Below, piece by piece: positions 57,011 through 64,000 of a stretch of 64,000 nt of DNA. Source of the stretch: Achatina immaculata (Eukaryota; Mollusca; Gastropoda; Stylommatophora; Achatinidae); NCBI GenBank assembly GCA_009760885.1, contig CM019702.1, positions 53,667,282 through 53,731,281 of the forward strand, read 5' to 3'. The translations under genes were made by a program, and so were the position numbers. Below the pieces are notes generated by a model. The model had not been told where the DNA came from, made no database searches, and was given only the letters and a program-made list of their open reading frames with translations. The stretch's first letter is position 1, and every line of letters begins with the position of its first letter.

Positions 57011-58080
57011 AAGGTGATATTGTCGTTTGTCCAAGATGTAAGATATTTAAGTACGAGTCCCGACTTCAGAGTTTCATTTGAGGTCATCTTCCTTTCTTAC
57101 CTTGATGTGTAAACTTGGAAAAACGTAGGAACAGCTTTATCACTTAACACGCACAGAGTAGTGCCGTTTCAGTGTGAGCCTTAATCATACAAAAACACAC
57201 AGGACGAAGAATAGAGAGAGGAGATAAAGTTTGTTATTTATTATTAAGCTGTTTTAGGTCATACTCGTATTTGTAGAAAAACGTTTGTGACATCCTATGC
57301 TGCTCTATAAATAGGTCTTTGACATCCGTCCTCCTGATTATATCTTATATTTTACTTAATATGTACCGTTACCCTACTTATTATCTTTACCATATCAATC
57401 CGTCTCCTTGTTTTAGTAGTCTCTTGGTATAATGCAATGTTTTAGATGTTTATGTACTGCATTAATATTTATATCTTTCATGCAAAATGTAATAAAGTTA
57501 GTAGGGTGTTGATATGACATAATAGTGAACAATTTTCCAGACTATGCTACCATATACCTTGGTCAGTACCGGCGACTTTCATGGGTGCCTTCTTTCAAAT
57601 CATGTGTAATATTTCAACAGTTACATGACCATAGTTTCAGTGCTACTCGCGTCCTCATTGACTGGATTATCTTCCGCTTTTTACACACGTGATATCTTAC
57701 ACTGCGTCCTGTGCATAGTATGAAGACCTTCACCTGTCTTCCTTGTCTGACGGTTGGTAGAAAATATTTTTCTGATATCCTGGATGCTGTCTTTCTGTAG
57801 TGGTTTCGAAAAGTATAGCTGTGTACTGTGCCTGAGTTTATTTGTGGGAAATATCAATCATTTCTTATCATCTGAATCAAATTCACTATTTTTAGTGATA
57901 GTACACCAGGATGGTATTACATTTAGTAACAACCTTTCCATAATTTTGGGTAATATTGTAGACAGCCGTTCGCAGTCATCTGATTTCTTTGTTTCTTTGA
58001 CACAGCAAATGTTGCTGTGACTAACAGTGCAACTTATATGTGTTCACAATATCCTCTGACATCAACTCTGAAATTACTGG
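57011..58080. other. no gene recognised
   Basis: AT-rich. The 88-codon frame at 57754-58020 starts without clear support and resembles nothing known. It could be a chance frame. Confidence 0.4.
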
Positions 58081-58400
58081 CAGATTTTCTTGCCTGTCAC
58101 TTAATAAAGCACAGAAAAGCAAAGAAGCAGCGAGCGTTCCATGAACCAAAGTAACAGCACTGTGGAAATCTCATTGCTTACCTAGCAGTCAGAAAGAAAC
58201 TGAGCTTCCAAGGTGGACAAGCCCTGTGGTTCATCTAAACATGAGAAAAAAGAATTAAGAGAACAGAAGAGTACAGATTCGTCGTGGAACAGCATAGGAT
58301 TTTAGTCTCTAAAGAAGAGAATGCCATACGGGATGACTGGCTGATCAGTCATAAATAATTTATTTGTTCACGCACACGTAATGATTTGGTCGAGTATGTG
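58080..58400. repeat. ~300-bp dispersed repeat, copy 2
   Basis: Related to 39400-39720 and 61050-61330 across most of its length. Confidence 0.75.
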
Positions 58401-58675
58401 CAAAATGTTCAATTGCGATACGTACATAAACACATTATCTTGAAGAATAGCGACAGAGAAAAGTAGGTCGAAGAATGGAAGAGAAAGGTGTAAAACTTCC
58501 ATGACACGAGAACAAGACGTGTACAAAAGTAAACAATGGAAACAGTGAATAGAAAAAAGCAGTGACTGGGCGTTGACACGAGTAAACAAAATAGAAAAGG
58601 CAGATACAATGAAAAGCGAGGACACAATAAAATCTCTGACATGAAATAGCAAGATAATGACTTAGGTAAATAACC

Positions 58676-59982
58676 GCATTAGCCATATATCGCGGGAACA
58701 AGCCCTCACTCCTAAACCGCATTGTAGATCGGACAGAGTGAAACTAGTACCCACGTACCACCCTCATAGCTTGGCAGTTAAAAACATACTGTTTCGCCAT
58801 CTCCACCTCCTCCAGACGGAGCCTGAGACACGTGAACTTTTTGGGGAACCCCCATTGGTGGCCTACAGACGGGACAAGAACCTCAGGGACCTTTTAATTC
58901 GTAGTCATCTTAAGACAGATGACACTTTTCATGGTACCAGACGTTGTGGACGCCGTAGATGTAACATTTGTCCGTTTGTTGTCGAGGCCAGCCAGATCTC
59001 GTTCCCTAAATCCACGTTATCAGTACAGGAGGGTTTCACCTGTACTTCACGAAATGTCATTTATGTTATCATGTGCAAACATTGCGGTTTGAAGTACATA
59101 GGGGAAACTGGCTTACGGTTAGGAGATCGATTTCGCCAGCATCTCAGTGATATTTCAAAGAGGGCGTGGACACCTGTGGCTAAACATTTTTGCCTTGGTA
59201 ACCACAGAGGCAAACAGGACATTTCGGTTAGTGCGATCCGCTCTTGTTCCGTAGATGTACGATCTCGGAGGGTCCTAGAACAGCGCCTTATTTTCCAGAC
59301 TGGCTGTCTCCACCCAGCTGGAATTAACTATGTCTTCAGCTTTCTGTAACTTCTTTATTTTTCCACTGGCCTTTTTTATACTGTATTTTCTTTCTCTATG
59401 CTACCCCTCCCTACCACCAACCTATTCCTTTCTCTGCCAACATATTGGTCTTTTCCTATCCACCAGTTACACATTTCCTCCCTGTAGGTGTTTAAGTTCT
59501 TCATTCATTATCTCTCCGCGTCCCTTTTCCCTCCCCTCTCCCCCCCCGACACCTCTAGCTGCTATCATGTTTCTATTGCCTTCCCCCACCCCTTTCTCCC
59601 ACTTGTTCTCCTTCTCTCTCTCTGCTTCTTCGTTATGATTGGCCCTATCGTGAATCTTTTGTCTGTAGGCAGCGTGGTTTTTTTCCCTCCTTTTTTCCCC
59701 TCCTTTTTTTCCTCCTCCTTCTTCCACACAAATTTCTGCTTCTCACCCGGAGCAAGACGCTTCAGATAAGTTATATATGTTTGTATTTCGTTCTGTATGT
59801 ATCCTCGAATAAGGCTCACGCCGAAATATCGGATGTTGTATCTTATTCATTTATACATTCTCATACTTTCTATTCGTTTTTTTTCTCACCTTGCTCACTT
59901 CCTCCCTCACTTTGTAAAACTGCACCATACACCTCTATCTACCTTATTTATTTAAACCAGTTTTACTGCAGTCGCCATCCCT
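58676..59982 (+). mobile_element. Penelope-like element, 5'-truncated, with GIY-YIG endonuclease
   Basis: A perfect 15-bp duplication, cttaggtaaataacc, lies at 58661-58675 and 59983-59997. The frame is open across the left junction and stops at 59349. It covers the end of the RT region (VKLVPTYHPHSLAVKNILFRHL, then EPPLVAYRRDKNLRDLLIRS), a Cys-rich linker (CGRRRCNICPF) and a GIY-YIG nuclease: NVIYVIMCKHCGLKYIGETG, the GLRLGDRFRQH arginine helix, and a later EQRLI glutamate. The RT core is absent. The nuclease frame is intact, without stops, over more than 200 codons. About 630 bp of pyrimidine-rich 3' UTR follow. Target-primed insertion and truncation explain the structure. Confidence 0.92.
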
Positions 59983-59999
59983 CTTAGGTAAATAACCAA

Positions 60000-61040
60000 T
60001 TGTATAGACGGAGTTGACACTTGACATGCGTTGTGATGCGATTGCACACGGTTTTTAAATAAAGAAGTGACCAACTCGGTCAACTGACCAATTAAATATT
60101 TAGAGGCGTGGGATATTGGAGAATTGACTTACGACATACAGGTCACGGGGCAGTTTTAATGACGGACAAACAGAACGCTCATGAGAACCAGTGGACATCT
60201 GAAGGGTGGAGACAAAATACCTATTGGTTAATCCACCAAACTGTACTTGAAGATAAAAAGGAGACAGGAGACAGGACGAAAAAAGAAGAGGAACAAAGTA
60301 GGGGGAACGAGGAAGAAGAAGAGACAGAGGAGGGATCTCGGTGACGGAGAACGAACCAAGAAGAGGAACTAAGTAGTACAAACGAGGAAGAAGAAGAGAC
60401 AGAGGACGGAGCCCGAAGACGGAGGAACAATGACAGTCAGTGAACTGAGTTCGGTCCAGACCAGAGAAGAAGAGAAGGACAGGCAATCAGAGAAGAACAG
60501 CAGAAGGAGAACACACACCAGAGAAGACACGAGAGAGAAAGAAGACATAGTAAACGACAATTGGAATAGATGGACAATTAGAGCAATAGATACTCAGGAA
60601 AAGCAGTTTTGAAGAAGTAGTTTTAGGACAGATTGAACATGTGTTTCAAGTGATTACGAAGAACTGCTACTTCGAAACTTCGAGTACAGTGATTTAGTCG
60701 TGTAACTGATTGACCACGTTTTTCAGATGTAATATAGTACAGAGTTTAGAATTCTCCTCCTATCAAATGTGTAGAATATTGTGAAATAGGAGAACATTGA
60801 GAAATCCTGCATGTAGATTATGATAGTTTGATACTGATGTGCTTGAACGACGAAATTAACAGTATTAATCAAGAACATCTTATTTGGTCAGAAATATATC
60901 ATTAACAATTGAAAATATTATACTGGTGCCGTCAATAATATGAGAGCGCACACATTGACTTTGTTATACTAACAGTTATCTGATTTATGCTCACCGCAAT
61001 ACTGTTGAGACCAGGAGAAAAAAACCTAGTTGCCCACACC
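60000..61040. other. no gene; purine-rich repeat-like stretch
   Basis: 60280-60420 holds two imperfect ~75-bp copies of a gaggaagaagaagagacaga segment. The open frames on both strands follow the purine bias. Confidence 0.5.
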
Positions 61041-61049
61041 TTTCTCTGC

Positions 61050-61330
61050 TAGCAGCTCTGAAATTTCTGGGAAACATTCCCTGTATATCATTTCTGAAAC
61101 AATGGAAAAGTAAAAAAGAAGGAATGTTCCATCAGAAACGGTCAGAAAGAAATGAAGCACTGACGGTGGAAAACACTGTGGTTCACCTGAACAAGAGAAA
61201 AACGAATCATGATAACAGAAGAGTAAAGAGTCCTCATGGAATGATAGAAGGTTTTAGTTTCTAAAATAAGAGACTGGCTGATCAGTGATAAATAACTTCT
61301 TGGGCCATGTACACGCAACGCTTTTGACGA
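61050..61330. repeat. ~300-bp dispersed repeat, copy 3
   Basis: The most diverged copy of the repeat at 39400-39720. It keeps ggttcacctgaacaagagaa and the gactggctgatcagtgataa region. Confidence 0.65.
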
Positions 61331-61597
61331 GTGTCTTCAAAGTTTGCATCTTGTATATGCATTTGCAAATTATTTGGAAAATTAACAAATCGAGATTAAA
61401 AGAATATTTTAAAACATTAGCAATAGGTTTAGATCTTAATGAAACAACATATTTTTATGTTTCAGTGCCATGTTACCAAATCTCAAAATAAAGGGCGGGG
61501 GGGGGGGGGGGAATGGAAGAAGAGAATAAATAGGAATAAGAAAACGAAAGGCAAAATATATGGTTTTATTACGATATGTATAGCGTACACGTACCTG

Positions 61598-62340
61598 TAT
61601 TCTCGGTGGGTCGCAGAAGCGAGATTACTTGACACTGTGGTTTTCGTTGCACCAGTTTAATCTAGAGTTGGACTGTCTCACCGAAAAACCTCGACGTGTT
61701 TTATGATATTCGTATATCCTCACCGGGTGAGAGATTGCCCATCCAGTCCAGCGTTAGATTTTCTCACCGGAAAACCTCAGCGTGATTAGGATACGCATAC
61801 ATCACCGCCGAGTGAGAGGTGGTTGCCTATATAGACTGTTCTGGTCCAGTGTCTCCGACTTCAGCATTTTGTGGTCGTGCCCGCTACCCTTCCTAGTTGT
61901 GACCAGGGCGGAGCTTTTGCCCAGGAGGACGAATACTCGCCACTATTAAGTTTCATCCCTGGATTGAGCCAGTTTAGGCGTATTATTCCAGTATGAGCGT
62001 GTTGAGGACGGTGCCGACCACTAGAGCGGAGGTACCGTGACATGAATAGTCATCGACTTTCACCTCTGGGTTAAGCCGGTTTAGGCATATTTCACCAGTA
62101 TGGATGTATATCGGACGTGGCCGTCCTCTAGAGGAAAGGTGCCGTGGTACAAGTAGCTCTTGCCGCGAGACTATAGAACATACAGATTAAACTTCACTCT
62201 GTCCTTTACATCACTTTTCACAGCGGCGCCGCACGGAAACCCTAATCGCAATTTCGCATTTTCTTCATTGTCCGGGAGGAGGTTCACTCCACCCGCGGCA
62301 GCAGAAAATTCTCGCCAGCATTGTCTTAGTTTAATCCGTC
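61598..62340. repeat. GC-rich cassette, partial copy 3
   Basis: Matches about 23425-24330 of the element in unit A. Two of the ~88-bp units are present (61668, 61754), then the tccagtgtctccgacttcag block, two gagcc/aagccggtttagg units (61966, 62073) and one ccgggaggagg module. It preserves order but lacks the (GAA)n end. Confidence 0.8.
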
Positions 62341-64000
62341 GGTTTAGTCAATGTAACAGAATAGCAATTCTGTTCAGAGATTAATTGTGTAGCGCTAATA
62401 AATTGTGTTGCGTAGACTACGTCATTAGGAAGGCCCGTGTGCAAAAAGTCGTTAGAAAGGTCCGTGTGGAAAAAAGCCGGTCGTTAGGCAGTCTTTGAGT
62501 GAACGTTGAAGTGGAAGGACGTGTTTGGGCGAACGAGAATGGGGTAGAGCGAGTCTTGTTGTCAGAATTAGTTTAGTTTGTTTTTCTGTGTGGCTGCAGT
62601 CCTTGGTTAGCCTGTAAGTATGGTTTTTGGTATGAATAAATCATTTGTAAGGTTTTCCTTGCCCATGTGGCGTAGATATTTCACGCCGGGCATTTGTTGC
62701 TGTGAATTTCTGTAATAAATGTGTGTGTCTGATGATAAACTACAACAATTGGCTTTGTGGAAATTCTCATTGTTGACCAGTTTGTTTTGGTCGGAAGACT
62801 GCCAAGTTATGTTCAAGTTGTTGTATTGTACTATCTTTTGTGGAGTTGAAAGCCTGGGTGTCTTGTTGTATTTTCTTAGTGTATAATGCAGAAAATTAGG
62901 TGATGTTTAGAACACCAGCAACAAGAAGAAACTTATAAGTTGAAACTGTACTCCACAAGAAGAGTCAATCAAACCAGTAGTCTCCTTGTAGGGAGAATCC
63001 TGCTTCAGTGGGCCGTGATCCTGCTTTAGTTGGCGCCGTGACCAGCGCTTTCTTTCACGGTCTGTCACAAAGTGTTTTAGTTGTTGCTCGTGGGCTGTGG
63101 TTTCATGCACGGTTCATACTTCTAATTGTGAAGTCTTGGCAAGTCTCCAGGTTGTAGTAATTTTGTCTCCACAAAGTTTTGTCTATTGTTACCATGCCCT
63201 AGATTACGATTGTCGATCGTTGACCTGTTTACCTTCGCATCGTTTTGGTCAACAGCAATTATGTTGTAGAGTAAGGATAGCTAGCTTAGGTGTTGGAAGC
63301 TGACTGCAGATAGATTAGGAGTTGATAGGTTTGTAGTTAGTTAGGCAGTCAAGATGGAGTTTGTTAGCTAGCTAGCGTTCGAATTTCGGTTGGTAGTTCT
63401 GTCAGCATTGGCTTCCCGACATCTTCTGCCGGAGAAGAAAAGGAGTCTAGATTAGGAAAAGGGTTGAGTTGCATTGGCGTCCTTTTCTTCCTTCGAATTG
63501 GCGTCAGGGGTGTGTTGACGAGTCTTTGGTGGCGTCTACTCAAGGCGGCGACGATGTCCGGCTCGCTCAGAATCTTGGTGGGCACCTCTAGCTCCTGTGC
63601 CCTAGGCAGCATGGTGGATAAAGTCATACCAGTAGCTTGTATCCGGTCCAGTGAAGCTGATCCTGAACCAGTATCCTGTCAGGGACCAGTGCAGCTTGTA
63701 CGGTACATTTCGTTGGTACTATGTAGGAAGGGACAGGTAACAATTTGTAACTTAACTGTGACCTCTGAAATTTCAGCAAGAAGTCAAGCCAGATCATGCA
63801 GACTGAACATTATTAATTATAGCAAATAGTGAATGTTGGATTTATTTACTGTCATTCTCTTTGGAAGTTTGTTGGACAATTGAGTAGTTCTGATTCATCC
63901 AGTCGCCAGACATTCATACGAAGGGATATAGTAACTTTTTGGACTACCTTCACCTGTGGAAAAAAATTGTTTTTGGAAATGAACATTCTGTTGATTGGAA
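62341..64000. other. no confirmed gene; possible LTR-element leader
   Basis: More GC-balanced than the rest of the window. At 63032-63046 ttggcgccgtgacca resembles the primer-binding region of some LTR retrotransposons, but no second LTR, gag or pol is visible before the window ends. The frames 63464-63829 (+) and 63627-63364 (-) overlap on opposite strands and neither is recognised. Confidence 0.25.

Noticed and set aside
60108..60612. Acidic and charged frames rich in Glu and Lys
   Set aside because: These follow a purine-rich GAAGAAGAG tract with internal duplication. No conserved domain.
1..64000. Intact tRNA or rRNA genes
   Set aside because: Apart from the half-tRNA head of the SINE near 38190, I found no cloverleaf-like A and B box pair with flanking stems, and no rRNA-like block.

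Overview
This window is AT-rich eukaryotic genomic DNA with split genes and many retroelements. Its only recognisable host genes are rhodopsin-like seven-transmembrane receptors of the type described as chemosensory receptors in gastropod molluscs. That receptor type, plus the mix of LINEs, a Penelope-like element, mariner/Tc1 relics and a tRNA-derived SINE, suggests a gastropod, possibly a heterobranch such as a sea slug. The species cannot be fixed from the sequence.

All three receptor genes lie on the minus strand and share one architecture. Exon 1 (238 bp; N-terminus and TM1) ends in a phase-1 intron, exon 2 (215 bp; TM2-TM3) in a phase-0 intron, and exon 3 carries TM4-TM7 and the tail. 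GPCR-1 (6169-11813) is a decaying pseudogene. GPCR-2 (20345-32217, 380 aa) and GPCR-3 (40337-47368, 355 aa) are open and nearly identical. They sit inside a large direct segmental duplication, about 19118-37768 and 38703-51360.

The two duplicated units differ mainly by insertions present in only one of them, so each serves as an empty-site control for the other. Unit A (GPCR-2) gained three elements: a 3.37-kb LINE at 26743-30116, a 5'-truncated LINE at 34086-35888 inside a Tc1 relic, and a 1.48-kb GC-rich repeat cassette at 23259-24737. All three have 11-12 bp target-site duplications. Unit B gained a short LINE tail at about 47852-48057.

The left 6 kb holds a roughly 1.1-kb tandem duplication with LINE fragments and a 23-bp satellite. 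11.8-19.1 kb holds LINE fragments, microsatellites and dispersed repeats. 37.8-38.7 kb, between the units, has a LINE scrap and a SINE. 51.4-64 kb has no recognised host gene. It contains LINE fragments in both orientations, a Penelope-like element fragment with a 15-bp target-site duplication (58676-59982), and two more loci of the GC-rich cassette.

Gene content is therefore one young receptor cluster in a repeat-rich landscape. No novel enzymatic system or RNA-guided system is visible. The best candidates for something undescribed are the GC-rich retroposed cassette and the well-resolved history of the receptor duplication.
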